64,000 nt of DNA from CAXXOK01 sp964497495 (GTDB taxonomy: Bacteria; Bacillota; Clostridia; Christensenellales; Aristaeellaceae): NCBI GenBank assembly GCA_964497495.1, contig CAZCCZ010000012.1, positions 1-64,000 on the forward strand, read 5' to 3'. The notes under the pieces were generated by a model that was not told where the DNA came from, did not search any database, and saw nothing but the letters and a program-made list of their open reading frames with translations. The position numbers were made by a program, and so were the translations under genes. Below are positions 8,107 through 17,102 of this stretch, piece by piece. The first letter of the stretch is position 1. Each line of letters starts with the position of its first letter.

Positions 8107-8882
8107 ATTGGAAAGAGCGGCGCATACGCGCCAAAGAAGATATCGACGCGGTGCTGGCGCGCGACCCCGCGGCCAGAAGCCGGCTGGAAGTCCGCCTGTG
8201 CTATCCCGGTTTGAGGGCGCTCAAGTCCCACCGGGTGGCGCACTCGCTGTACCAGCACGGGCATTTGCTACTGGCGCGGCTGGTAAGCCAGCGCGCTCGG
8301 CACCGCACGGGCATCGAAATCCACCCCGGCGCGGAGATCGGCCACCGCGTGTTCATCGACCACGGCGACGGCGTGGTGGTAGGCGAAACAACGATTATCG
8401 GCGACGACGTGACCATCTACCAGGGAGTCACTCTGGGCGGCACCGGCAAGGACGTGGGCAAGCGGCACCCGACCATCGGCGACGGCGTCACCATCGGGGC
8501 GGGGGCCAAGGTGCTGGGCCCCATCACCGTGGGCGACCACAGCAAGGTGGGCGCTGGCGCGATCGTCCTGAAAAACGTGCCCGCGGATTGCACGGTCGTG
8601 GGCAACCCCGGCCGGATCGTAAGGAAGAAACACCCGGAGACCGGTGTGGATCTGGACCAGATTCACCTGCCCGACCCCATGCTGGAACGCATGGAAGCCC
8701 TGTATACGAGGCTTTCGCATATGGAACGCTGCCTGGCCAGGCACGCCCGCCGCCTCGGCTGCGAGGACGCGGACGGCGCGCCGGAGGAAACGGAGGACGA
8801 CGCCGCGCGATGTACCGGCGACTGTTCCACCTGCCCAGACGCCATGCCGGTCGAAAAGGAGGATCCGTATGCAGATTTATAA
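8103..8882 (+). CDS. cysE: Serine O-acetyltransferase
   Basis: Makes O-acetylserine from serine and acetyl-CoA, the entry to cysteine synthesis. The 259-residue protein has an N-terminal helical part and a left-handed beta-helix of hexapeptide repeats (about 70-180). Asp86-His87 (FIDHGDG) is the catalytic pair, and GVTLGGTGKD and the VVGNPGRIV end are family hallmarks. An unusual C-terminal tail (from about 195) is acidic and ends in a Cys-rich stretch, CTGDCSTC. It is coupled to ppk by ATGA and overlaps the cysS start by 14 bases, so cysteine supply and cysteinyl-tRNA synthesis are co-expressed, an arrangement well known in Firmicutes. Confidence 0.95.
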   Translation: MNWKERRIRAKEDIDAVLARDPAARSRLEVRLCYPGLRALKSHRVAHSLYQHGHLLLARLVSQRARHRTGIEIHPGAEIGHRVFIDHGDGVVVGETTIIGDDVTIYQGVTLGGTGKDVGKRHPTIGDGVTIGAGAKVLGPITVGDHSKVGAGAIVLKNVPADCTVVGNPGRIVRKKHPETGVDLDQIHLPDPMLERMEALYTRLSHMERCLARHARRLGCEDADGAPEETEDDAARCTGDCSTCPDAMPVEKEDPYADL

Positions 8883-10266
8883 CAGCCGGAGCCGAAAAAA
8901 AGAGGAGTTCATCCCGCTGACGCCGGGCAAAGTGCGTATGTACGCCTGCGGCCCGACCGTATACAATTTCTTTCACATCGGCAACGCGCGCCCGTTCATC
9001 ATCTTCGACGTTTTACGCCGCTATTTCGAATTCCGCGGGTACGAGGTGACGTTCGTGCAGAACTTCACCGACATCGACGACAGGATGATCCAGCAGGCCA
9101 ACGCGGAAGGGATCACCGTAGGCGAACTGGCCGAGCGCTTCATCGCAGCCTACTTCGAGGACGCGAAGGCGCTGGGCATCCGGCCCGCCACGGTGCACCC
9201 GCGCGCGACCGAGCACATCCCGCAAATCGTCGAGCTGATCCGGAAATTGGTAGACCGGGGCCTCGCCTACGACGTGGACGGGGACGTGTATTACCGCGTG
9301 CGTGCCTTCCCGGGCTACGGATGCCTGTGCGGCCAGAACCTGGACGATCTGGAGAGCGGCGCGCGCGTAGACGTGGAGGAGCGCAAGGAAGACCCGTTGG
9401 ATTTCGCCCTGTGGAAGAAGCAGAAGCCCGGCGAACCCGCGTGGGACAGCCCGTGGGGCCCCGGCCGTCCCGGCTGGCACATCGAGTGCTCGGCCATGAG
9501 CATGACCTACCTGGGCGAGACGTTCGATATCCACGGCGGCGGCAAAGACCTGCTGTTCCCCCACCACGAAAACGAGATCGCCCAGAGTGAGGGCGCCACG
9601 GGCAAGCCCTACGTGCGGTACTGGATGCACAACGGCTTCATCAACATCGACAACGAGAAGATGTCCAAATCCAAGGGCAACTTTTTCACCATCCGCGACA
9701 TCGCCAGGGAATACGATCTGGAAGCGGTGCGCATGTTCATGCTTTCGGCGCACTACCGCAGCCCCGTCAACTTCAGCCGGGAGATGATCGCGCAGGCGGC
9801 AGGCAGTCTGGAACGGCTGTACGGCGCGCGCGACCAGCTCGCGTTTCTGCAAACCACCGCCGAGGACCGCGAGCCCGACGCGGAGGAACGGGCCTTCATC
9901 GCCGCGGCGGACGAGGCGCTTCAAAAATTCAACGCCGCCATGGACGACGACCTGAACACCGCGGACGCGCTGGCCGCGCTGTTCGATCTGGCGCGAGAAA
10001 TTTTCAAACTTCCGCAGTCGGGCGTAAGCCGCGCGGCGCTCGCGCACGCCGCGGCGAGGCTCGCGCAGCTGACGGACGTGCTGGGTCTTCTCTCCAAACA
10101 GGCGGACGGCGTGGCCCCCGAGGTGCAGGCGATGGTGGACGAGCGTGCCGCGGCCCGCAAGAACCGGGACTGGAAGAAGAGCGACGAACTGCGCGACCGC
10201 ATACAGGCCGCCGGATACATTCTGGAGGACACCCCGGCTGGCCAGAAGGTACGCAAAAGCGTGTAA
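8869..10266 (+). CDS. cysS: Cysteinyl-tRNA synthetase
   Basis: A class I synthetase of 465 residues that charges tRNA-Cys. The HIGH-type motif is HIGN (36-39), the zinc ligand Cys27 is in YACGPTVY, further zinc ligands lie in HIECSAM and HHENEIAQSE, and KMSKS is at 264-268. The C-terminal DALR and anticodon-binding region ends in the usual basic tail. The ATG at 8869 follows an AAAAGGAGG site and overlaps the end of cysE. The frame extends upstream into cysE but carries no synthetase sequence there. Confidence 0.97.
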   Translation: MQIYNSRSRKKEEFIPLTPGKVRMYACGPTVYNFFHIGNARPFIIFDVLRRYFEFRGYEVTFVQNFTDIDDRMIQQANAEGITVGELAERFIAAYFEDAKALGIRPATVHPRATEHIPQIVELIRKLVDRGLAYDVDGDVYYRVRAFPGYGCLCGQNLDDLESGARVDVEERKEDPLDFALWKKQKPGEPAWDSPWGPGRPGWHIECSAMSMTYLGETFDIHGGGKDLLFPHHENEIAQSEGATGKPYVRYWMHNGFINIDNEKMSKSKGNFFTIRDIAREYDLEAVRMFMLSAHYRSPVNFSREMIAQAAGSLERLYGARDQLAFLQTTAEDREPDAEERAFIAAADEALQKFNAAMDDDLNTADALAALFDLAREIFKLPQSGVSRAALAHAAARLAQLTDVLGLLSKQADGVAPEVQAMVDERAAARKNRDWKKSDELRDRIQAAGYILEDTPAGQKVRKSV

Positions 10267-10287
10267 ACCGGCGAAGGAGCGGCGGCC

Positions 10288-10674
10288 ATGAACGGACGGA
10301 CGGCGGGTTTCCGGGCGGCGGCGGTTTGCCTCGCGGCGGCGCTGGTCGCGTGCGCGCTGCTGTTTTCGGCGCACCGGAAGGCGAGCCCGTTCTCGGCTCC
10401 GCTCCCCGTCACGGCCCGCGGGACCGCCTACGGCGTGCACGCGGCCGTCTCGTGGCCCCACGGCGACGTGGACGTAAACGCCGCGACCGCGGAGGAACTG
10501 CAAGCGCTCAACGGCGTCGGGCCCGCGCTGGCGCGGGCGATCGTCTCGGAGCGCGAGGCGAACGGCCCCTTCGATTATCCCGAGGATTTAACGATGGTCA
10601 AGGGCGTCGGGGCCAAGACGCTCGCCAAGTTCTACGACCAGCTGAATTTTTCTTCGCGCGCCGGCGCGTTTTAA
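10288..10674 (+). CDS. ComEA-like helix-hairpin-helix protein
   Basis: A 128-residue protein with an N-terminal membrane anchor (about 9-27) and a ComEA-type double helix-hairpin-helix domain (about 62-120): VNAATAEELQALNGVGPALA, then MVKGVGAKTL. In competent bacteria ComEA binds incoming DNA outside the membrane. No comEC, comEB or pilus gene is nearby, so a role in DNA uptake is possible but not shown. It lies 21 bases after cysS and may be co-transcribed with it. Confidence 0.8.
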   Translation: MNGRTAGFRAAAVCLAAALVACALLFSAHRKASPFSAPLPVTARGTAYGVHAAVSWPHGDVDVNAATAEELQALNGVGPALARAIVSEREANGPFDYPEDLTMVKGVGAKTLAKFYDQLNFSSRAGAF

Positions 10675-10711
10675 ACCCGTTCGCCCGGGCGACGGCAGGA
10701 GGCACTTACGC

Positions 10712-11377
10712 ATGTATCGACGCTTCACCAAGCGCGCGCTGGATATCCTCGTTTCGGCGGTCGCCCTGATCGCGCTCGGCCCGCTGATGCTGGGGATCGC
10801 GCTGTGGGTACGGCTGGATTCGCCCGGTCCGGCGCTGTTCCGGCAGAAGCGTGCGGGGAAAAACAAGGTGCTCTTCGAAATCCTCAAGTTCCGTACCATG
10901 CGCACCGACGCCCCGCACGACGTTCCCACGCACCAGCTTGCGAATTCGGGCCGGTACATCACCCGCAGCGGCAGGTTCCTGCGAAAGACCAGCCTGGACG
11001 AGCTTCCGCAGCTCATCAATGTCCTTACGGGGCGGATGTCCCTTATCGGGCCGCGCCCGGCGCTGTGGAACCAGGACGATCTTCTTGCCAAACGGGACGA
11101 GTACGGCGCCAACGGCGTGCTGCCGGGGCTCAGCGGCTGGGCGCAGGTCAACGGCCGGGACGAACTGACGCTGGATAAAAAGGCCATGCGGGACGGCGAA
11201 TACGCCTGCAACGTAAGCTTCGCGCTGGATGTGAAGTGTTTCTTTCTGACCGTCGTCAAGGTGTTCCGGGGCGACGGTGTTGCGGAAGGCGCGGAGAAGG
11301 AGCGCGCGGCCCTCGGCCGTTCCGTAAAAAAGAAGTGCTCCGCGCCGGACGCTTCCCGAACGGAGGACAAACCATGA
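10712..11377 (+). CDS. Initiating sugar-phosphate transferase (WcaJ/EpsL type)
   Basis: A 221-residue bacterial sugar transferase that places the first sugar-1-phosphate on undecaprenyl phosphate to begin a polysaccharide repeat. It has one N-terminal hydrophobic helix (about 10-33), then the family motifs RAGKNKVLFEILKFRTM (47-63), SLDELPQLINVL and SLIGPRP. This is the short monotopic form without the extra N-terminal helices of WbaP. The C-terminal tail after about 190 is basic and not conserved. GGAGG precedes the ATG. Its stop overlaps the next start (ATGA), opening a five-gene coupled exopolysaccharide group. Confidence 0.92.
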   Translation: MYRRFTKRALDILVSAVALIALGPLMLGIALWVRLDSPGPALFRQKRAGKNKVLFEILKFRTMRTDAPHDVPTHQLANSGRYITRSGRFLRKTSLDELPQLINVLTGRMSLIGPRPALWNQDDLLAKRDEYGANGVLPGLSGWAQVNGRDELTLDKKAMRDGEYACNVSFALDVKCFFLTVVKVFRGDGVAEGAEKERAALGRSVKKKCSAPDASRTEDKP

Positions 11378-12228
11378 AGCGGGTGCTGATCGCGGGGGCG
11401 GGCAGTTATATCGGCCAACGGCTGGCCGCGTGGCTGGCCGCCGCGCCGGAGGCGTTTGAAGCGCAAACGCTCTCCCTGCGGGGAGACGGCTGGAAAGCCT
11501 TCGATTTTTCCGTTTTCGATACGGTCGTGCTGGCGGCGGGCATCGCGCACCAGAAGGAAACGCCGGAAAACGCGCCGCTCTACGACGCCGTGAACCGCGC
11601 GCTGGCCTCTGAGGCCGCCGCCGCCGCGAAACGGGCGGGCGTGAAGCAGTTTATCTTTTTAAGCTCCATGAGCGTGTACGGCCTTACGACGGGGCGCATC
11701 ACCGCGAAAACCGTTCCCGCGCCGAACACCGCCTATGGGAAAAGCAAGCTGGCCGCCGAGCGGGAACTGAACGCGCTGGCGGACGACCGTTTCCGCGTGG
11801 CCGTGCTCCGGCCTCCGATGGTCTATGGCAAGGGTTGCCGCGGCAACTACCCGAAATTATCCGCGCTGATTCGGAAAACGCCCGTGTTCCCGCGGGTGCG
11901 CAACGAGCGCAGCATGATTTATATCGACACGCTCTGCGCGTTTCTCGCGGCGCTGATCGAAAGCGGCGAGGGCGGGCTGTATTTTCCGCAGAACCGCGCG
12001 TACGTCGATACCGGCGAGCTGGCCGCGCAAATCGCGCTGGCGCACGGGAAACGGCTGTGGCGGCCCCGCGGTGCGGGCTGGCTCCTGACCCTTCTGGCCA
12101 AACGCGTCGGCGCCTTCGGCAAGGTGTTCGGCACCCTCACCTTCGACCAGTCGATGAGCGCCGCCTTCCGGCCCGTTAAGGAGCTTTCCTTCGCGGAAAC
12201 CGTGCGCGCCACGGAGGCCGAAGGATGA
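11374..12228 (+). CDS. NAD-dependent epimerase/dehydratase family protein
   Basis: A 284-residue short extended SDR protein. The nucleotide-binding motif is GAGSYIG near 8-14, SSMSVYG gives the catalytic Ser/Thr region, and TAYGKSKLAAE carries the YxxxK pair. The C-terminal substrate part is shorter than in GalE. By context it modifies a nucleotide sugar, or a lipid-linked one as in the epimerases paired with WcaJ-type transferases. The exact substrate cannot be read. It overlaps both neighbours by four bases. Confidence 0.85.
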   Translation: MKRVLIAGAGSYIGQRLAAWLAAAPEAFEAQTLSLRGDGWKAFDFSVFDTVVLAAGIAHQKETPENAPLYDAVNRALASEAAAAAKRAGVKQFIFLSSMSVYGLTTGRITAKTVPAPNTAYGKSKLAAERELNALADDRFRVAVLRPPMVYGKGCRGNYPKLSALIRKTPVFPRVRNERSMIYIDTLCAFLAALIESGEGGLYFPQNRAYVDTGELAAQIALAHGKRLWRPRGAGWLLTLLAKRVGAFGKVFGTLTFDQSMSAAFRPVKELSFAETVRATEAEG

Positions 12229-13349
12229 AGAAAAAGGTGCTATTCGTCGCCACCGTGCTTCGCGGGCACATCCTCGTGTTCCACCTGCCCTACATGCGCT
12301 GGTTTCAGGAGCAGGGGTACGAGGTGCATTGCTGCGCCCGTAACGACACCGGGGAAGTAACCCCGACGGTGCCGTATTGCGACCGCTATATCGACCTGGC
12401 TTTCGAGCGCAACCCGCTCGCTCCCGGCAACCGCGCCGCGTACCGGCAGTTGAAGCGGCTGATCGACACGGAAGAGTACGCCCTGATCCACTGCCACACC
12501 CCCGTGGGCGGGATGCTGGCGCGGCTGGCCGCGCGCGGAGCGCGCAAGCGGGGCGCGCGCGTCTGCTACACCGCGCACGGGTTCCATTTCTATACAGGCG
12601 CGCCGCTTCTCAACTGGCTGCTATACTACCCGGCGGAAAGGTTCCTGTCCCGCTTCACCGATCTGCTGATCGTCATCAACGCGGAGGATTACGCACGCGC
12701 GAAGCGTTTCCATGCGAAAAGAACGGCGCTGGTAGCGGGCGTGGGCATCGATACGGCCCGTTTCGGCGCGGCGGCGGATCGCGAAGCCGTCCGGGCGGGG
12801 CTGGGGCTTTCCAAAGACGAGCCGGTGGTGATCACGGTGGGCGAACATATTCCGCGCAAAAACCACGCCGCCTGCGTGCGGGCCGTGGCCGCGGTACCCG
12901 GCGCCACGCTGCTGCTGTGCGGCGTGGGCGAGCAGACGGAAACGCTTCAAAGACTGGCGGAGGAACTGGGCGTTACCAGCCGCGTGAGGTTTTTAGGGTT
13001 TCGCGGGGACGTGGCCGCGCTGCTGGCCGCCTCCGACGCATTTCTGTTCCCTTCCCGGCAGGAGGGGCTGCCCGTATCCCTGATGGAGGCGATGGCCGCG
13101 GGGCTGCCCTGCGTGGTTTCCCGCGTGCGGGGCAACGCGGACCTGATTACGGACGGCGAAGGCGGCTTCCTGTACGCGCCGGACGACGCGGCGGGGTTAT
13201 CCGATGGGTTGCGTAAGCTGCTGGCCGCTCCCGCCCTGCGCGCGGCGATGGGCGCGCGTAACCGCGAGACGGCGCGGGCGTACGGCCTGGAAACGGTGAG
13301 GGCGCGCATGGCCGCGCTGTACCGCGAGGAACTGGAGGAAACGCGCTGA
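12225..13349 (+). CDS. Glycosyltransferase family 4
   Basis: A 374-residue GT-B fold glycosyltransferase. The N-terminal half has the YxVHCCAR and HCHTPVGG segments of CapM/EpsF-type enzymes. The C-terminal donor-binding half has GEHIPRKNH, FLGFRGDV, the LFPSRQEGLPVSLMEAMA block with the EX7E-type motif, and GLPCVVSRV. It should add one sugar to the lipid-linked repeat in the cytoplasm. It starts within the stop of the preceding gene, and the next gene begins within its stop. Confidence 0.92.
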   Translation: MKKKVLFVATVLRGHILVFHLPYMRWFQEQGYEVHCCARNDTGEVTPTVPYCDRYIDLAFERNPLAPGNRAAYRQLKRLIDTEEYALIHCHTPVGGMLARLAARGARKRGARVCYTAHGFHFYTGAPLLNWLLYYPAERFLSRFTDLLIVINAEDYARAKRFHAKRTALVAGVGIDTARFGAAADREAVRAGLGLSKDEPVVITVGEHIPRKNHAACVRAVAAVPGATLLLCGVGEQTETLQRLAEELGVTSRVRFLGFRGDVAALLAASDAFLFPSRQEGLPVSLMEAMAAGLPCVVSRVRGNADLITDGEGGFLYAPDDAAGLSDGLRKLLAAPALRAAMGARNRETARAYGLETVRARMAALYREELEETR

Positions 13350-14485
13350 TGCCGACGATTCTTTTTCTGATGAAATATCCGCTGCTCCGGCAGGAAAGCC
13401 TGAAAGCCAAGTTCGACGGGCAGATGGCCGCGGCGCGCGCGCTGGGCTGGAACGCTTACTGCATCGGCTGGGATGAACGGGGTATGACGCTGATCGGCGG
13501 GGAAAAGCCCGTGTTCCTGCGCCGCTGCGCGCTGGCGGGCCTGCGCGGGTACGACCACACCCTAGTCTTTATCGACCTCATGGCCGCCGCGCGCGAGGCG
13601 ATGCGCCGCATGCCCGTGGACGTGCTTTACCTGCGCTACATGCCCACCTTCGCGGGCGCGCTGAAAACCGTGCGGCAGCTGAAGGCGCAGGGCGGCAGGC
13701 TGATCGTCGAATACCCCACGTACCCGTTCGCGCTGGAAAACGCGCGCTTTTTCGTCCGGCGGCAGGTGTTCCGCTACACCGGCCGCGTGCTGGAAAAGAT
13801 CCATCCCTCGGTGGACCTTTACGCGCTCATCGGCGAGCCTTGCGACGGTACGCTGAACGGACGCCCCGCCGTGAACATCGTCAACGGCGTGGACACGGAC
13901 GCCTTTCCGCTTCACAGACCCAACGCGGGCGACCCGGCCGTGCGCTTGCTGGCGCTGGCCAGCATGAGCGGCTGGCAGGGGTACGACCGCATTCTTCGGT
14001 CGCTGGCCGCCTACCGGGGGGATGCGGATGTGCGCGTAGAGTTCGTGGGCGGGGAAGGAGACGGTTCCCTAGCCGCGTGGCAAGCGCTCGCGCGGGAACT
14101 TGGCGTTGCCGACCGCGTTACGTTCCGCGGCCCGCTGTACGGCGAAGCGCTCAACGACGTCATCACCCGGTGCGACGTCGGGGTGGGCAGCCTGGGCCTG
14201 TACCGTTTCGGCCGCGCGCAGGCCACGCCGCTGAAACTGCGGGAGTACATGGCGCGGGGCCTGCCGTTTCTTTCGGCGGTGGACGATCCCGCCCTGCCCG
14301 ACAACGGGGACTACCACCTGCTGGTGCCCAACGACGACACGCCCGTCGACATGGAAGCCGTCGTCGCCTTCGCGCGGCGCGCCAAGCAAAACGCGGAGCT
14401 TCCCGCGCGGATGCGGGCGTACGCGGCGGAGCGCCTGTCCTGGCAAACTGTGATGCGAGCCGTGCTGGAGAGGGTCGGCGTATGA
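13349..14485 (+). CDS. Glycosyltransferase, GT4-like
   Basis: A 378-residue protein with GT-B organisation. The N-terminal half is divergent. The C-terminal half shows LLALASMSGWQGYDRILRS, a VEFVGGEGDG glycine segment and PLKLREYMARGLPF, which corresponds to the donor-binding region of GT4 enzymes, although the usual second Glu context is altered. It overlaps both neighbours, so it belongs to the same biosynthetic unit. Acceptor and donor are unknown. Confidence 0.82.
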   Translation: MPTILFLMKYPLLRQESLKAKFDGQMAAARALGWNAYCIGWDERGMTLIGGEKPVFLRRCALAGLRGYDHTLVFIDLMAAAREAMRRMPVDVLYLRYMPTFAGALKTVRQLKAQGGRLIVEYPTYPFALENARFFVRRQVFRYTGRVLEKIHPSVDLYALIGEPCDGTLNGRPAVNIVNGVDTDAFPLHRPNAGDPAVRLLALASMSGWQGYDRILRSLAAYRGDADVRVEFVGGEGDGSLAAWQALARELGVADRVTFRGPLYGEALNDVITRCDVGVGSLGLYRFGRAQATPLKLREYMARGLPFLSAVDDPALPDNGDYHLLVPNDDTPVDMEAVVAFARRAKQNAELPARMRAYAAERLSWQTVMRAVLERVGV

Positions 14486-15723
14486 GTAAAACGCTCGTTT
14501 ATTTCAGCACCTGCGGGCTGACCGACGCGGGCGCGCCCACGCCGTTCCTGCTGCAGGAACTGCCCTGGCTGCTCGCGCGTTTCGACCGCGTGGCCCTGTG
14601 CGACCATACGGGCGTGGCGGAGCTGACGGAACCCGCGCCGGAGTGCGTGCGGGTTTCCCGCCCGGCGCTGGGCGGCCTGCGCGCGTGGCTGCGCGCGCCG
14701 TTTTACCCGGAGCTTTGGCGCGAGCTCGCGCGCCTGAAAAAGGACGGGATGCTGTCGCCGGTTCACGCCGCCAAACTGCTGATCTTCACCGTGCGCGGCT
14801 TCCGCATGCGTTACTGGGCGGAAACTTTATTTCGAAAGGGCGAGCAGACCACGCTCTATTCCCTCTGGATGAGCTACGACGGGTTCGCGGCGGCCCTGTG
14901 CCGCCGGGGCCATCCGGATATGCGCGCCGTGGCGCGCGGCCACGCCTTCGACATCGACCGGACGCGCAACCCCATGAACCCCTACCTGATGAAGCGTTTT
15001 CTGGCGAAAACGCTGGACGGGCTTTACCCCATCGGCGCGGACGCCCGGCGAAAACTGCTGGATTGCGCGCCCGTGCCGGAAGGCAAGCTGCGCGTGCTGG
15101 GGCTGGGTTCTTCTGGCGGGGAGGCGACCGCACGCTTGCCAGCGCCCTTCTATGGGGACGGCGTGCTGCGCGTGGTCAGCTGTTCCTCTCTGGTCGCCGT
15201 CAAACAGGTTCCCCTGCTGATCGACGCGCTGGCGGGCTGGAAGGGCGCGCCAGTCCGGTGGACGCACGTAGGCGGTGGGCCGGAGGAGGCCTTCGTGCGC
15301 GCGTACGCCGCGCAGAAGCTGGGCGGCCTGTCGGGCGTAACGTACCAGATCACCGGAACGGTGCCCAAGGAGCAGGTGCAGTTAATTTACGCCGAGCAGG
15401 CCTTCGACGCGTTCGTGAACGTAAGCCGCAGCGAGGGCGTGCCCGTATCCGTGATGGAGGCCATGCGCGCGGGGCTGCCGGTGGTCGCCCCGGATATCGG
15501 CGGCCTCCCCGAACTGGTGGATGGCGAAAACGGACGGCTTTACCCACCGGAAGGCGGCGCGGAGGCCGTGCGGGAGGCGCTCGCATGGCTGGCGGGGCTT
15601 CCGCGGGAGCGGGCCGAAGCGCTGCGCGCGGCCTCGCAGGCGCGCTGGAACGAGCGTTGCCGCAGCGACCGGCTGCTGGAAATGCTGTTTCCGGAGGCTG
15701 CGAAGGAGGCGGGAACGAAGTGA
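14482..15723 (+). CDS. Glycosyltransferase family 4
   Basis: A 413-residue GT4 protein. The N-terminal acceptor half (1-190) carries ARGHAFDI and the KTLDGLYPIG segment. The donor half contains SCSSLVAVKQV, THVGGGPEE, VSRSEGVPVSVMEAM and GLPVVAPDIGGLPELV, a clear EX7E-type block. It starts by ATGA overlap with the previous gene and ends by GTGA overlap with the next. It probably adds one sugar of the exopolysaccharide repeat. Confidence 0.9.
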   Translation: MSKTLVYFSTCGLTDAGAPTPFLLQELPWLLARFDRVALCDHTGVAELTEPAPECVRVSRPALGGLRAWLRAPFYPELWRELARLKKDGMLSPVHAAKLLIFTVRGFRMRYWAETLFRKGEQTTLYSLWMSYDGFAAALCRRGHPDMRAVARGHAFDIDRTRNPMNPYLMKRFLAKTLDGLYPIGADARRKLLDCAPVPEGKLRVLGLGSSGGEATARLPAPFYGDGVLRVVSCSSLVAVKQVPLLIDALAGWKGAPVRWTHVGGGPEEAFVRAYAAQKLGGLSGVTYQITGTVPKEQVQLIYAEQAFDAFVNVSRSEGVPVSVMEAMRAGLPVVAPDIGGLPELVDGENGRLYPPEGGAEAVREALAWLAGLPRERAEALRAASQARWNERCRSDRLLEMLFPEAAKEAGTK

Positions 15724-17021
15724 AGAAAAGCGTGCTGCTCGTCGCTTCCCTTTTCGCGCCGCAAAACGCCATCGGCGCGGTACGCCCCACCAAGCTGGCA
15801 AAATACCTGACCCGCATGGGCTACGAGGTTACGGTGCTGTGCGCCGAACCGGCGGAGCCCATGCGCGACCCGCTGCTGGCGCGCGATCTGGAAGAATTGA
15901 AAGACGTTCATATGCTCCGGGAGCGCAGCCTGCTGCGCTTATGGAAGGAACACAAGGGCCGCGCCGAAAACAAACCGGCGCCCGCGCCGGGCGCCTCCGC
16001 CGCGCGTCCCTCCGCGCAAAAGAGAAACGCTCTGGCGGACGCGGCGTACCGCTGGCTGCGCCAGCGCGCGGACGCGGCTTTCGCCCAAGCCTGCCGCCGG
16101 GAACTGCGCGCCATGGAGCGGCGTTTCGACGTCGTGATTTCCACCTACGGCCCGGCGAGCGTCCACGCCGTTGGGCGCCGCGCCAAACGGCGCGGGTTTG
16201 CGGACCGGTGGATCGCGGATTTCCGGGACGACGTCACCGTGCCGTTCGGCTGGCAGAAGGGCCGGATTCCCCGCCTGTTGGGACACGTACGCAGGGATGC
16301 GGACGCGGTCACGGCCGTGTCTGCGGGCTGTCTGCGGACTTTGGGTTTTCAGGAAACGGGCCGGGTGATCTACAACGGCTTCGACGCGGAAGACCTTCGG
16401 GGCCTCGATTTCCCGCCCAAGGCCGTTGACCGGCTGACCTTCGTTCACTGCGGGCAGATGTACGGCGCGCAGCGCGACCTGTCCCCGTTTTTCCGCGCGC
16501 TTCGGGAACTGATCGACGAGGGCGCGGTCGCGGAAGCAAAGATCGCGCTGGCGTATGCCGGGCGGGACACAGGCGGCTTCGCCCGGCAGGCGGAAGCCGC
16601 CGGGTTGGGCGAATGCCTGCGGAACTACGGCTATCTGCCACGTGACGAGGCGCTGAAGCTACAAAAATCGGCGCATATTCTGCTGCTGGCCGCGTGGAAC
16701 AAGCGCGCCCGGCAGGGCAACGTGCCGGGCAAGCTGCTGGAATATCTAATGCTGGGCATGCCCGTGCTCTGCTGCGTCTCCGGGGATATGCCGGGCAGCG
16801 AAGCGGCGGACATTATCCGGCGCACGAACGCAGGGGTGTGCTGCGAGCAGGCGAACGCGGAAACGGATGATCCGAAGCTGAAAGAATACGTAAAAATCCA
16901 GTACGACCGCTTTATCAGCGGCGAGCCGCCGCTTTTCGCCCCCGACGCGGAGGCCGTGGCGGCCTTCGGCAGCGCGGGCATGGCCGCCGCGTTTGCGGAG
17001 ATTATGGAAAGCCGTCCGTAA
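15720..17021 (+). CDS. Glycosyltransferase, GT4-like
   Basis: A 433-residue protein that uses a GTG start overlapping the previous stop (GTGA). The N terminus (LFAPQNAIGAVRPTKLAKYL) is the form seen in many GT4 enzymes that act on surface sugars. A basic, Ala/Pro-rich insert (about 85-105) follows, then VISTYGPASVHAVG, WIADFRDD, IYNGFDAEDL and, in the donor half, NVPGKLLEYLMLGMPVLC. It is the last member of the coupled group that began with the initiating transferase. Confidence 0.88.
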   Translation: MKKSVLLVASLFAPQNAIGAVRPTKLAKYLTRMGYEVTVLCAEPAEPMRDPLLARDLEELKDVHMLRERSLLRLWKEHKGRAENKPAPAPGASAARPSAQKRNALADAAYRWLRQRADAAFAQACRRELRAMERRFDVVISTYGPASVHAVGRRAKRRGFADRWIADFRDDVTVPFGWQKGRIPRLLGHVRRDADAVTAVSAGCLRTLGFQETGRVIYNGFDAEDLRGLDFPPKAVDRLTFVHCGQMYGAQRDLSPFFRALRELIDEGAVAEAKIALAYAGRDTGGFARQAEAAGLGECLRNYGYLPRDEALKLQKSAHILLLAAWNKRARQGNVPGKLLEYLMLGMPVLCCVSGDMPGSEAADIIRRTNAGVCCEQANAETDDPKLKEYVKIQYDRFISGEPPLFAPDAEAVAAFGSAGMAAAFAEIMESRP

Positions 17022-17045
17022 ACGCTCCCTGAAAGTCGGGCCGGC

Positions 17046-17074
17046 TTTACACGCCCGGGTCGCCGCTGTATACT
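17046..17074 (+). promoter_or_regulatory. Promoter before the UDP-sugar dehydrogenase
   Basis: TTTACA (17046-17051), 17 bases, TATACT (17069-17074). It suggests the dehydrogenase is transcribed at least partly on its own. The leader to the ATG is only about 22 nt. Confidence 0.6.
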
Positions 17075-17102
17075 ACCGCATGGATTGGATGTGATCTGGC
17101 AT

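Noticed and set aside
17085..17102. An upstream TTG start for the UDP-sugar dehydrogenase
   Set aside because: The extra six residues are not family-like, and the Rossmann strand begins right after the ATG at 17103.
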